In this document: positions 25,639 through 33,213 of the stretch, piece after piece
How the letters are laid out: each line of letters opens with the position of its first letter
Numbering within the stretch: position 1 is the stretch's first letter
Virus record (IMG/VR): IMGVR_UViG_3300034404_000011
Coordinates: 1-53,903 of that record
Source of the DNA: a virus
Length of the DNA stretch: 53,903 bases
Direction: 5' to 3' (one strand)
The notes under the pieces: generated by a model
What the model was told of the DNA's origin: nothing
The model's input: only the letters and a program-made list of their open reading frames with translations
Database searches by the model: none
Program-made: the position numbers and the translations under genes

Positions 25639-26820
25639 TTATGTTGAAACAATTACCAATCTAGGTAATGTCTGTATTTTTTGGTTTACAAGTTGATTGT
25701 ATTTTTGTTCGTACTCTTGATGTTTTTGTTTATTTCTGTGTATTCTGTTTTCATTAGATCTATCTCTCTTATCTCTGTTTTGTCTATCATCCTGTTGTTG
25801 TTGTTTCTTTTGTTCTTCTAATGCTTTGACTGTAATCCAATATAGCGGAACATCTCTGAAAATATATGCTAGTGCTATAACAGCAACAAGTATCAATATT
25901 TTGAAGCTAGTTATTGCGTCTATTACAGTGGTGAAAGCATGTTCAGCAAATTTGATGAAGCGCGCTATAAGATATCCTACAACAGCAACGCTAGCAATTG
26001 CTACTACAACTAAAGTTGCTATTGCTACTAGATGTGCTTTATTTTCTGTGTCTTGTTTTGAAGTAGTTTCACTATCATTTTGTTTGTTATTATTCTGATC
26101 ATTTTGTTTGGTGTTATCCTGTCCTGTATTTCCCTCAGTTTGTTCAACTTTAATTGATTGATATACAAAACTATCCAATGATATGTTTTCTTTAATTAAC
26201 ATTTGTTGATATTTTTTAAGTTCTTGACCGTTATACACTAATGCAAAGCTTAAAACAGTCATCAGTTCCATATTATTTAATTCCATCGGTACTTGTCTGA
26301 ATTTCTCTATTTTTTGATAGATTAATGATCTTCCAAATAGGAATTTAAAACCTAATCTTGCAATTAGATTTTGTCCCATTATCATTTTGTTTGATATAAT
26401 TCTTGCTACTTGTTTAGAATCATGAGTGTAGATGAAGAATCTTAGTATTGTTAGATGCAATGCTCCGTAGTCAACAAATTTTTGTTTGTGTTCTTCTTCC
26501 TTAACCACATTCATCAATTTACGATGCATTGAATCATAAAACTTATTTAAGTCTCCACATTGTTTTATTATATTAACTGGTTCTTTTAAAACTTGAGTAT
26601 CAACTAAATATAACTGACCACTACTATGTTGTATAATGACGTTTGTATTTCTGCTAACAAGATTTTCTAAGTCTCTAATTTTAAAACCTCTTTCCAGATC
26701 AAGAGTTGAAAATTCAGCTACTGCAAAATTTTCTGGTTTAGTCTTCCTTCCAAACTCTTCTACAATTTTATCAAGATATAAAGTATACAAAGCGTTTATA
26801 TTTACAGTTACAGTTGACAT
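25639..26820 (-). CDS. Membrane-spanning virion-like protein
   Basis: 393 residues from the ATG at 26820 (AGCTACAAAGTAAA before it). Residues 1-220 form a soluble mixed domain. A Gln/Asn/Lys-rich linker (about 220-258) leads to two hydrophobic spans (about 260-285 and 305-322), then a strongly charged Gln/Arg/Lys coiled-coil tail. The layout, N-terminal domain plus membrane spans plus charged helix, resembles the protein at 38806, and the N-terminus may be a distant relative of it. Possibly an ejected or internal virion protein. Confidence 0.7.
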   Translation of the reverse strand: MSTVTVNINALYTLYLDKIVEEFGRKTKPENFAVAEFSTLDLERGFKIRDLENLVSRNTNVIIQHSSGQLYLVDTQVLKEPVNIIKQCGDLNKFYDSMHRKLMNVVKEEEHKQKFVDYGALHLTILRFFIYTHDSKQVARIISNKMIMGQNLIARLGFKFLFGRSLIYQKIEKFRQVPMELNNMELMTVLSFALVYNGQELKKYQQMLIKENISLDSFVYQSIKVEQTEGNTGQDNTKQNDQNNNKQNDSETTSKQDTENKAHLVAIATLVVVAIASVAVVGYLIARFIKFAEHAFTTVIDAITSFKILILVAVIALAYIFRDVPLYWITVKALEEQKKQQQQDDRQNRDKRDRSNENRIHRNKQKHQEYEQKYNQLVNQKIQTLPRLVIVST

Positions 26821-26827
26821 TTTACTT

Positions 26828-26836
26828 TGTAGCTTG
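26828..26836. promoter_or_regulatory. Shared element B of a divergent gene pair
   Basis: GTAGCTTG holds the self-complementary AGCT. It places AGC 10 bases before the plus-strand ATG (26844) and 11 bases before the minus-strand ATG (26820), so one site would serve both directions. Confidence 0.5.
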
Positions 26837-26843
26837 TTTGTCA

Positions 26844-28037
26844 ATGTTGTTACTGCAAAATAAACAAAGCTTTATTGTTAGATACACTGCAAGCAATGTC
26901 AAACAGTATGCATCGTATATTTTGAAAAGGTTGTTTGATAGAGATGTTGAATTTATGGATTTCGAGAATAATAAAACAAGACTTGATAGAATTATATTCC
27001 TATCTGGTCAACCATCTATAATTGGTTCATACAGTGAATTGTTAGCCAGAGGTTTACCTAAACCATTTTGTGTTGTTTTTGATGAAAAAATAATGGATAG
27101 ATATGAGCAACCGTTTTTAGGTCAGTTTCATGCTTCAGGTTTTGAACAACCTTTAATAAAATTATACCTTGCTGCTAGAGATGACTCACTAATAAACTTA
27201 TCTGATAATAATACAAATGTAGCAGGTTATACGAACTTTCAGATTGAGATTGTAGCTCACATAACTAGATTACCCTATCAAATGGATTTGGCTTTGCATT
27301 ATAGTACACAGGCTCAGATGATTGAAAGTCAAACAACCATAACAAATCTATTTACAGTTGGTAGATATCACCTAATCAAAATTCCTTATATAATATATCT
27401 ACCTAGAGAATTATTCGTTGCTACAGAAAATAACGATTTACTTGGTAGCATTGATTTATACAATACACTCAGAGATGATACAGAAACAGTAAAGGTTTAT
27501 CCTGTTTCTGGACAAACTAATCAAGTTGGATTAGTTATAAATATGCATGCTTACGTTAGAATAGATGCTGCATCATGGACACAGAACATAATTGTTGATA
27601 GTCAGGAACAGACTTTTAGAAGTGATTGGTCTGTATATGTTGATATGCCCTACATTAAATTTATTGATTTGATAACTTACATTCCAATTAGAGGTGTAAT
27701 TATTAAGATACTTATCAAGAATGATGTAACTGCAGAACCTTTATTGGTCCCTACTAGTATTAATGATTTGACATTGTTTCATATACAAGAGATTAATATT
27801 GATACATTCTATGCTAGAGATACATTCGTGATTGATATACCTACAGACATAAACTTAAGTGATACGAAAAAGATAGAAGTTATAAACTTTAGCAGTCAGA
27901 TAACAGATCCAGGCACTAACTTTATAGGAGGTATGTTAATTAAGAAACTGGAATATACATTAGATAGTAATAATGGACGTATACAGGTTTTGAACGAAGT
28001 ATATCCAGGTAAAGTTAGGGTTTATTACTGGCGTTAG
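26844..28037 (+). CDS. Unknown virion-like protein
   Basis: 397 residues, predominantly beta pattern, with aromatic and Asn/Asp-rich loops. No recognised domain. The ATG at 26844 has AGCTTGTTTGTCA upstream, and the same AGCT serves the divergent gene at 26820. Resembles in style the structural candidates at 3974 and 33214. Its 3' end overlaps the last codons of the antisense speD remnant. Confidence 0.7.
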   Translation: MLLLQNKQSFIVRYTASNVKQYASYILKRLFDRDVEFMDFENNKTRLDRIIFLSGQPSIIGSYSELLARGLPKPFCVVFDEKIMDRYEQPFLGQFHASGFEQPLIKLYLAARDDSLINLSDNNTNVAGYTNFQIEIVAHITRLPYQMDLALHYSTQAQMIESQTTITNLFTVGRYHLIKIPYIIYLPRELFVATENNDLLGSIDLYNTLRDDTETVKVYPVSGQTNQVGLVINMHAYVRIDAASWTQNIIVDSQEQTFRSDWSVYVDMPYIKFIDLITYIPIRGVIIKILIKNDVTAEPLLVPTSINDLTLFHIQEINIDTFYARDTFVIDIPTDINLSDTKKIEVINFSSQITDPGTNFIGGMLIKKLEYTLDSNNGRIQVLNEVYPGKVRVYYWR

Positions 28038-28270
28038 TTACTTGCAAATGTATTTCTTTTTTTACAAACATATATCTCAATTTTTCTCTCAAATAATCCA
28101 AATAAGCAAATGCTTTTCAAAATCACCACAGACAAATATGTGCAAAGCAGCGTAATTATATTCAGGCCAAGTATGTATACTGTAATTTGACAAATTTGCA
28201 GGTTCTTTACATGTTCCTGTCTGGACAGGGCTCGTCAGGGTGGGTAATTAGATTCGAATCTACAATACAT
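28018..28270 (-). pseudogene. speD: Decayed S-adenosylmethionine decarboxylase (speD-like) with frameshifts
   Basis: On the minus strand, codons between about 28247 and 28089 give EPANLSNYSIHTWPEYNYAA then LHIFVCGDFE. SIHTWPEYxYAAxxxFxCGD is the hallmark of pyruvoyl-dependent AdoMet decarboxylase, whose Ser before Ile-His is the self-cleavage site. One base back in frame the sequence continues KAFAYLDYLREKLRYMFVKK, the expected C-terminal helix, to TAA at 28018. A third frame supplies an ATG at 28270 (MYCRFESNYPP). About 30 N-terminal residues are missing. SpeD makes decarboxylated AdoMet for polyamines. It has two frame changes and no start element, so it is a pseudogene unless recoded or mis-sequenced. 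Confidence 0.65.
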
Positions 28271-28300
28271 TGATCTTTTGAGATAAACTTTTACAATTAC

Positions 28301-28309
28301 ACTAAATTT
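28301..28309 (+). promoter_or_regulatory. Element A for the gene at 28316
   Basis: ACTAAATTT, spacer TTTATC, then ATG. Confidence 0.7.
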
Positions 28310-28315
28310 TTTATC

Positions 28316-28765
28316 ATGAAGCAAACAGACAAAATACAAAAATTTATTCATGATTTTCGTTTGCAAATTGATTATGAGCGCAAACTAATTACAGTAGATA
28401 AACACTTTTTAAATTTATCTGATAAGATATATGCTCCAGTATTTAAGTATCATGATGTGGATTATGCTCTTAGGTTTATAGCTAATGTTGTATTGCATCA
28501 AGATAAGTTGGATACACATCAATTAAAAGAACTACCTTTGGAGGTTATTAATGTGGCCAATAAGTTAAAAAATTTCAAAGTTTATGTTGCTAACTCAAAA
28601 AAGAATTATTGTGTTTCAATTTATTATAAAGGTAGAGAATATCAAACATTAACTGATGTTAAAGTTGTATGGCTCTGGTGTTTATATGATTTGATAGTTT
28701 ACTTGACTAATGCAAAAAGTCATCTAAATTTATATGCATGTCAGACAGAAGACAGGAAGAGTTGA
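28316..28765 (+). CDS. Small unknown protein, element A gene
   Basis: 149 residues, Lys/Tyr/His/Val-rich, with segments FKVYVANSKKNYCVSIYYKG and a hydrophobic C-terminal helix (VVWLWCLYDLIVYLTNA). No known domain. First of three consecutive short element A genes (28316, 28738, 28909). Its last 28 bases overlap the start of the next. Confidence 0.7.
   Translation: MKQTDKIQKFIHDFRLQIDYERKLITVDKHFLNLSDKIYAPVFKYHDVDYALRFIANVVLHQDKLDTHQLKELPLEVINVANKLKNFKVYVANSKKNYCVSIYYKGREYQTLTDVKVVWLWCLYDLIVYLTNAKSHLNLYACQTEDRKS
28723..28731 (+). promoter_or_regulatory. Element A inside the 3' end of the gene at 28316
   Basis: TCTAAATTT, spacer ATATGC, then ATG at 28738. It lies within coding sequence of the upstream gene. 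Confidence 0.65.
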
Positions 28766-28893
28766 TAAAAATGCTTAGAATGTATACTCATTTACTACAT
28801 TTGAATAGACCAACAATTCAAAATCATAAACAGGATAATCTAGATACATTGATAAAATTACAAATGCAGTTATTCAAGAAAATGAAGAAATAA
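28738..28893 (+). CDS. 51-residue basic helical protein
   Basis: MSDRRQEELIKMLRMYTHLL, then a basic helical tail ending KKMKK. It was found by following the perfect element A six bases before its ATG. It overlaps the previous gene by 28 bases in another frame and ends one base before the element A of the next gene (28894), fitting the spacing of the region. Function unknown. Amphipathic and positively charged at the C-terminus. Confidence 0.65.
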   Translation: MSDRRQEELIKMLRMYTHLLHLNRPTIQNHKQDNLDTLIKLQMQLFKKMKK

Positions 28894-28902
28894 TCTAAAT
28901 TT
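28894..28902 (+). promoter_or_regulatory. Element A for the gene at 28909
   Basis: TCTAAATTT, spacer TTTTAT, then ATG. Confidence 0.75.
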
Positions 28903-28908
28903 TTTTAT

Positions 28909-29343
28909 ATGCACACACTATACAGATTACTAGACGATTATTTCACGATTAGACTTAGTGATAACAAAATTATTTTGAGCTATCAGATTAGTTACAACAT
29001 TAATAGATTATTAACCATTGAATATGTAATACGTAGGCACCTATATAAAATACCTAATCATTTTCAAAAATATTTCATACACGTAACATTAAACTGTTTG
29101 AACTTAAAAAGTAACATACAATTTGACTTTGCAGGAAAAGAAGTAGTTATAATAACAAGACAAAAAAATGTAAAAGTGTTAGAAGAATTTTTAACTACCT
29201 ACAAATACAAGTTTCCATATGCATATTGGTTCAAAAGTTCTATGTTAACAATGATATTTCCTCTGTTTATAGAGAATCAAATTAATGCAGAAACTATACT
29301 GTGGTATGTTTTGCTAATGATACATCCTATCAATCAATTTTAA
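28909..29343 (+). CDS. Small unknown protein, element A gene
   Basis: 144 residues with the pattern of short helices, strands and Lys/Tyr/Asn-rich loops common to the other small unknown genes here (2624, 28316). The C-terminal part holds hydrophobic helices (MLTMIFPLFIENQ, ILWYVLLMI). No motif recognised. Confidence 0.7.
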   Translation: MHTLYRLLDDYFTIRLSDNKIILSYQISYNINRLLTIEYVIRRHLYKIPNHFQKYFIHVTLNCLNLKSNIQFDFAGKEVVIITRQKNVKVLEEFLTTYKYKFPYAYWFKSSMLTMIFPLFIENQINAETILWYVLLMIHPINQF

Positions 29344-29396
29344 AAACTAATGTTGCAGTTATAGAAAAAACAATACAAAAAAAGTAAAATAAGTTT

Positions 29397-30344
29397 TTAC
29401 GACATTAATAGATCTACTATTAAAGCAGCAGCGAACCAATTTCCTATATCATCGTATTCATCTTTAGTTACATTAAGTTTTTTGATTTTGTCTAGTTGCT
29501 TTTTATCTAGGTTGCTAATAATGGAAGATATGTTTCTAATAATATCGCTAGTTGCTAGAGGGTGTTTGCTCACAATAGAACGAATTATATTAGTTAAATC
29601 TTTTCTATCATCACTGTTAATATAATCCATAACTTTTAGGTACTCCAATTTGTTATACATTTCCTGAGCAAATATCTTATTCTTCGTTTTTGTATACAAT
29701 ATGGCATAAACGAAAGACATCACTAATCTTGTTCTATCATAGTTATCGTTTATGTTCAGTTTTATCTTAGATTCTGTTTTTGTTGCAGGTTGTTCTTCGC
29801 TAGATTCTTTGACTAGTATAGAATCGTATACTTTCAATTTGTATATGTTGTATGATACCAAATCTAGTAAGGAATTTTCTGCATTAGGATCAAACAATTT
29901 ATAGATACCAAAAATACTCTTTGGTCTCAATAATCTGAATGTAACTCTATCTTTAACAAGTTTGCGTAACAAATCCGTATTTGTTATGGGTATGTTAATC
30001 TCTTCAGTGAAGCCTGTCGTACTTATAGTCATCTGAGCAACATTCACATTCATTAATGATAGTCTATACAATCTACCTAGGATTAAGTTTATAGCAAAAA
30101 CTATGTCCTGTATAAGTTTATCAAAACGTGTTTCCTTATTTGTTTTGATTTTGATTGTTATTCGTTCATTCTTGAGATTTATTGTTGCAAAACTTAACTG
30201 TTTTTCAATGTCATCTAGATTGATTTTTTGTTCGTTTTCGATGTTTATTGAGAATGACGGAGTCGTAAGTTTTGTTACATTACTAAAAAAGTGATAGTAG
30301 ATTGAAGATAGTAATATATCATTTGCATTACTTATTCTAGACAT
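29397..30344 (-). CDS. Unknown protein, translationally coupled to the acidic protein
   Basis: 315 residues, mixed strands in the N-terminal half (ITIKIKTNKETRFDKL) and helical in the C-terminal half. No known domain. Its ribosome binding site GGGAGGAG is made of the last codons (Arg-Glu-Glu) of the upstream gene, and the ATG lies two bases past that gene's stop. It has neither start element A nor B, so it is presumably read from the same mRNA as the gene at 30347. Confidence 0.75.
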   Translation of the reverse strand: MSRISNANDILLSSIYYHFFSNVTKLTTPSFSINIENEQKINLDDIEKQLSFATINLKNERITIKIKTNKETRFDKLIQDIVFAINLILGRLYRLSLMNVNVAQMTISTTGFTEEINIPITNTDLLRKLVKDRVTFRLLRPKSIFGIYKLFDPNAENSLLDLVSYNIYKLKVYDSILVKESSEEQPATKTESKIKLNINDNYDRTRLVMSFVYAILYTKTKNKIFAQEMYNKLEYLKVMDYINSDDRKDLTNIIRSIVSKHPLATSDIIRNISSIISNLDKKQLDKIKKLNVTKDEYDDIGNWFAAALIVDLLMS

Positions 30345-30346
30345 TT

Positions 30347-31282
30347 TTACTCCTCCCTATTTCTATTTTGTAAAATTTCTACAAGTAAATCATTGAAGTC
30401 AGATTGCGATGCAACATCTCCCTCCGGAGCATAATCTACTACATTAACATTACCTTCCCTATCTATTATAACAGTTAGGTTGACAGATGGTATATACACA
30501 GCATACTCATTATCATTTTTCTTATAAATGATGTATTCACATTTGTTTGCCTCTATTGGAACAACGGAAGTTACTTCAAGTCTTTTTTCATTCAAATCAA
30601 CTTTGATTACAGGAGATATGAATAGTGATGTTATGAATATGCTATCATTTGTTGCGTATATGTTTATGAATTGATTGTTTGGTGTAAATGTTCCAGCAAT
30701 CATAAGACTATCATCATTACTGTTATCGATCTCTATTTGAGTATCATCTTCTGTTTCGGCTTGTTCTTCTTCTGATTCAAGAGTTTCACTTTCAGATTCA
30801 AAATCAAATTTATCATCAAAGTTGAAGTCAGCTAAGTCGTCTAGATCATCTAGATCTGTTTCCTCTGTATTATTGGGTGTTTCATCTTCCATGTATAGAT
30901 CACTTAAATCCAATACTTCAACATCATTTTCTTCTTTAATTTCTTCATCCTCTTGTTCATCCATAAAATCAAAATCAAAATCAAAATCGTCTAAATTATC
31001 TACTTCCTCATTATTTATTGCATCTTCTTCATTTTCATCTTCTACTTCCTCATCGATATCATCCTCATCTATATCTATCACAATATCCTCTTCCTCATTG
31101 TTTATCAATTCTTCTTCTTCAATATCAACTTCAATATTATCAGGTTCATATTGTTCTTCATCCTGTGGTAAATCAGGTTCATTAATTACCTTATCTTGTT
31201 TAATCAATTCATCTTCCTGTATATCTTTAGATTCATCAAAATTTTGAAAATTGTCCTGTGAAAGATACTCTTTTTCGTCCAT
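30347..31282 (-). CDS. Highly acidic protein
   Basis: 311 residues. Roughly residues 1-185 are dominated by Asp and Glu (runs such as DIVIDIDEDDIDEEVEDENE). Residues 190-300 form a beta-rich domain. Such acidic tracts occur in scaffolding or prohead core proteins and in DNA mimics, and the late or early timing is unclear: GCTAAATTT precedes the ATG by six bases, and the same site contains AGC. Start at the ATG 31282 rather than the TTG just upstream. Confidence 0.75.
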   Translation of the reverse strand: MDEKEYLSQDNFQNFDESKDIQEDELIKQDKVINEPDLPQDEEQYEPDNIEVDIEEEELINNEEEDIVIDIDEDDIDEEVEDENEEDAINNEEVDNLDDFDFDFDFMDEQEDEEIKEENDVEVLDLSDLYMEDETPNNTEETDLDDLDDLADFNFDDKFDFESESETLESEEEQAETEDDTQIEIDNSNDDSLMIAGTFTPNNQFINIYATNDSIFITSLFISPVIKVDLNEKRLEVTSVVPIEANKCEYIIYKKNDNEYAVYIPSVNLTVIIDREGNVNVVDYAPEGDVASQSDFNDLLVEILQNRNREE

Positions 31283-31288
31283 CAAAGA

Positions 31289-31297
31289 AAATTTAGC
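31289..31297 (-). promoter_or_regulatory. Element A (with an embedded AGC) for the acidic protein gene
   Basis: AGCTAAATTT, spacer TCTTTG, then ATG at 31282. It matches element A with its standard spacing, and AGC lies within the possible range for element B, so dual use is conceivable. Confidence 0.55.
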
Positions 31298-31400
31298 TAT
31301 GTTTAAGTGGATAAGTTTTGCAAACCTGTTTAGCTTTCATGAATAAGATTAATATAGCCAAATGATTGTATTTTTGTCAAGAGTTTCTAAATACAACTAT

Positions 31401-31409
31401 ACTAAATTT
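31401..31409 (+). promoter_or_regulatory. Element A for the FEN-type exonuclease gene
   Basis: ACTAAATTT, spacer TTGTAC, then ATG at 31416. Confidence 0.7.
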
Positions 31410-31415
31410 TTGTAC

Positions 31416-32513
31416 ATGTTTCGGTTATCTACTCTAGATGCAAAAAATATAGTCGATGCTATCGATTCAAGGTTTGAGAAAATTACTGTCTTTTTGGATA
31501 TTGATAATTTATTCTTTGATTTCTACTATGATAGCATATATGCTGACATCAACGATTTTCTTGCCCAATTAAGAAAGTCTGCTCAGGAAGTGTTGTATTC
31601 TCTATTTAACTTCCAACAGTATCTAGTTCAAGAGTCACAGAAAAATAATTTAAAGTATCCAACCATCATTTTATACACTAATTTTTCTGCTCCAAATAAA
31701 ATACTTAAAATAATGCCAAAATATAAGCAGCATAGACAAACACTCAAAATATTACCGTCTACACAATTAATCAAATTTCTCAAAGCTAAATATGGTGAGT
31801 TTAATGTTAATGAGATAAAATTTGTAGCAAAGAGATACTTCTACAAACTGATACAAAACATAATAAACAATAATTTTCGAAATACAGTTTTTGTTATAAG
31901 TAGGAATATGGATAGTGATTACATACCATATCTTATACTAAAAACATATATGAAAAATATGAATGCTTACTTCATTGTTAGTTGGGATAAAGATTACATA
32001 CAATTGTTAGCCTACAATAACGTATTCATATATCGCAGGCGCAATATAAAAGTTGAGAATGAATTGATAGGAGATTACATGAAGGTTGATTACAAAATAC
32101 TAACAGGCAAAAATTTAGACATTAAACTGAAGCATCCTTTATTGCATCCTATATATCTAGCATTAGCGGGAGATAGTAGTGATAATATACCTTCATTAAG
32201 AAAGAGATTAAACATTAAGAAAGTTGAAGATATCTTAAATAATTATGCAGATGATTTGATTAAAGCTATGCAAAAAGAAAGTATTGATGATGTCATGCAA
32301 ATATTATCTAATATTTTCAAAAAATCTGTTGATGAACCAATTATGCAACAATTGAAAACAAATCTAACTGTAACAACGTTCTTTGCACAAGATAGTTTAT
32401 ATGATCGGATTGATAAAAGTTTTGTATTAAATCAATTAAAATTTCTAAACTCATATCATGAAAATTTAACTAGAGAAAAACTTGATGAAATTATAGCTCA
32501 GAATTTGATTTAG
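31416..32513 (+). CDS. 5'-3' exonuclease / flap endonuclease (FEN, T4 RNase H-like)
   Basis: 365 residues from the ATG at 31416. An upstream in-frame ATG at 31362 lacks the start element. KITVFLDIDNLFFDF carries the first acidic residues, VSWDKDYIQLL (about residue 193) the second acidic cluster, and LALAGDSSDNIPSLRKRLNI (about 250-270) the GDxSDNIP helix-hairpin-helix of the family. It would remove RNA primers and flaps during lagging-strand synthesis. Confidence 0.88.
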   Translation: MFRLSTLDAKNIVDAIDSRFEKITVFLDIDNLFFDFYYDSIYADINDFLAQLRKSAQEVLYSLFNFQQYLVQESQKNNLKYPTIILYTNFSAPNKILKIMPKYKQHRQTLKILPSTQLIKFLKAKYGEFNVNEIKFVAKRYFYKLIQNIINNNFRNTVFVISRNMDSDYIPYLILKTYMKNMNAYFIVSWDKDYIQLLAYNNVFIYRRRNIKVENELIGDYMKVDYKILTGKNLDIKLKHPLLHPIYLALAGDSSDNIPSLRKRLNIKKVEDILNNYADDLIKAMQKESIDDVMQILSNIFKKSVDEPIMQQLKTNLTVTTFFAQDSLYDRIDKSFVLNQLKFLNSYHENLTREKLDEIIAQNLI

Positions 32514-32518
32514 TTTTT

Positions 32519-33193
32519 TTATCTGAGGAATGTGAATAGATTTCTGCTTATAGTTCTAGTAAAGTATGGTGTAAGCATTTTCGGTGAAAGTTGTTGCAGA
32601 TTATCCAATTTCATTTGTGGTCTACCCTTGTATATTCTCTGAAATCTGAAATAATAGTTATCATCAAAACGATACAGGCTATAAAAATTTCTCTCTTTAA
32701 TGAAATCATAATAGAGTGCATACACAGAACCCTGATTTATCAGCAATGGTATCAAACCTGAATGTCTTTCAAAATACAATATATAAACAATCATAGGCTG
32801 TTTAACATATAAATCCAGTAGATAAACATAGCCTGTTTCTGCTATCTTCCAATTACCAGGTGGATAATCTCTTTCTCCTTTGAATTTAAGTTCAGTAAAT
32901 GGAACAACGTATTGTGTTATTATCATCATTCTGTCTTCATGCAAACTTTTTGGCCAGTGTCTACATACTAATACTCTGTATAATGCTTGTCTATCATCAA
33001 AATAGAATGTTTTGCCCAACGAAAGAAACCTATTTGCAAGCAACGGATTAGGTAAAGCCATATACAAATCAATTAGTAATCCTTTCTGTGGATGATGGTT
33101 TAGTTTAATAGTGTAAAAGCTGCGAAACAAAGGTATGTATAGTTTTTTGTTATTGAAATTAAATCTTATATTTAGATGCCTATGTTCTTCCAT
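32519..33193 (-). CDS. Unknown virion-like protein
   Basis: 224 residues, strongly aromatic (Tyr/Phe) and Arg-rich, mostly beta pattern, with PPGNWKIAETGYVYLLDLYV in the middle. No motif. Start at 33193 with AGCAGCTGAAAGT before it. The gene diverges from 33214 with only 20 bases between the start codons. Confidence 0.7.
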   Translation of the reverse strand: MEEHRHLNIRFNFNNKKLYIPLFRSFYTIKLNHHPQKGLLIDLYMALPNPLLANRFLSLGKTFYFDDRQALYRVLVCRHWPKSLHEDRMMIITQYVVPFTELKFKGERDYPPGNWKIAETGYVYLLDLYVKQPMIVYILYFERHSGLIPLLINQGSVYALYYDFIKERNFYSLYRFDDNYYFRFQRIYKGRPQMKLDNLQQLSPKMLTPYFTRTISRNLFTFLR

Positions 33194-33195
33194 AC

Positions 33196-33207
33196 TTTCA
33201 GCTGCTT
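33196..33207. promoter_or_regulatory. Shared element B of a divergent gene pair
   Basis: TCAGCTGCTT contains AGCTGCT. It gives AGC 11 bases before the plus ATG (33214) and AGC ten bases before the minus ATG (33193). Confidence 0.5.
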
Positions 33208-33213
33208 TACAAT

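Noticed and set aside
28200-28240. Hammerhead-like CTGACGAG followed by a small hairpin on the minus strand
   Set aside because: The hairpin CCTGT/ACAGG is present, but the GAAA core and the two further stems are missing. The bases are codons of the speD-like frame.
28241-28266. tRNA-like T-loop TAGATTCGAATCTA
   Set aside because: The self-complementary TTCGAA looks like a T-arm, but the closing base pairs, anticodon arm and acceptor stem cannot be found on either strand. The region is better explained by the speD-like remnant.
30822-31247. Long serine-rich plus-strand frame
   Set aside because: It is the antisense of the acidic Asp/Glu-rich protein. GAT/GAA codons read backwards give Ser-rich frames. 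No start element on that strand.
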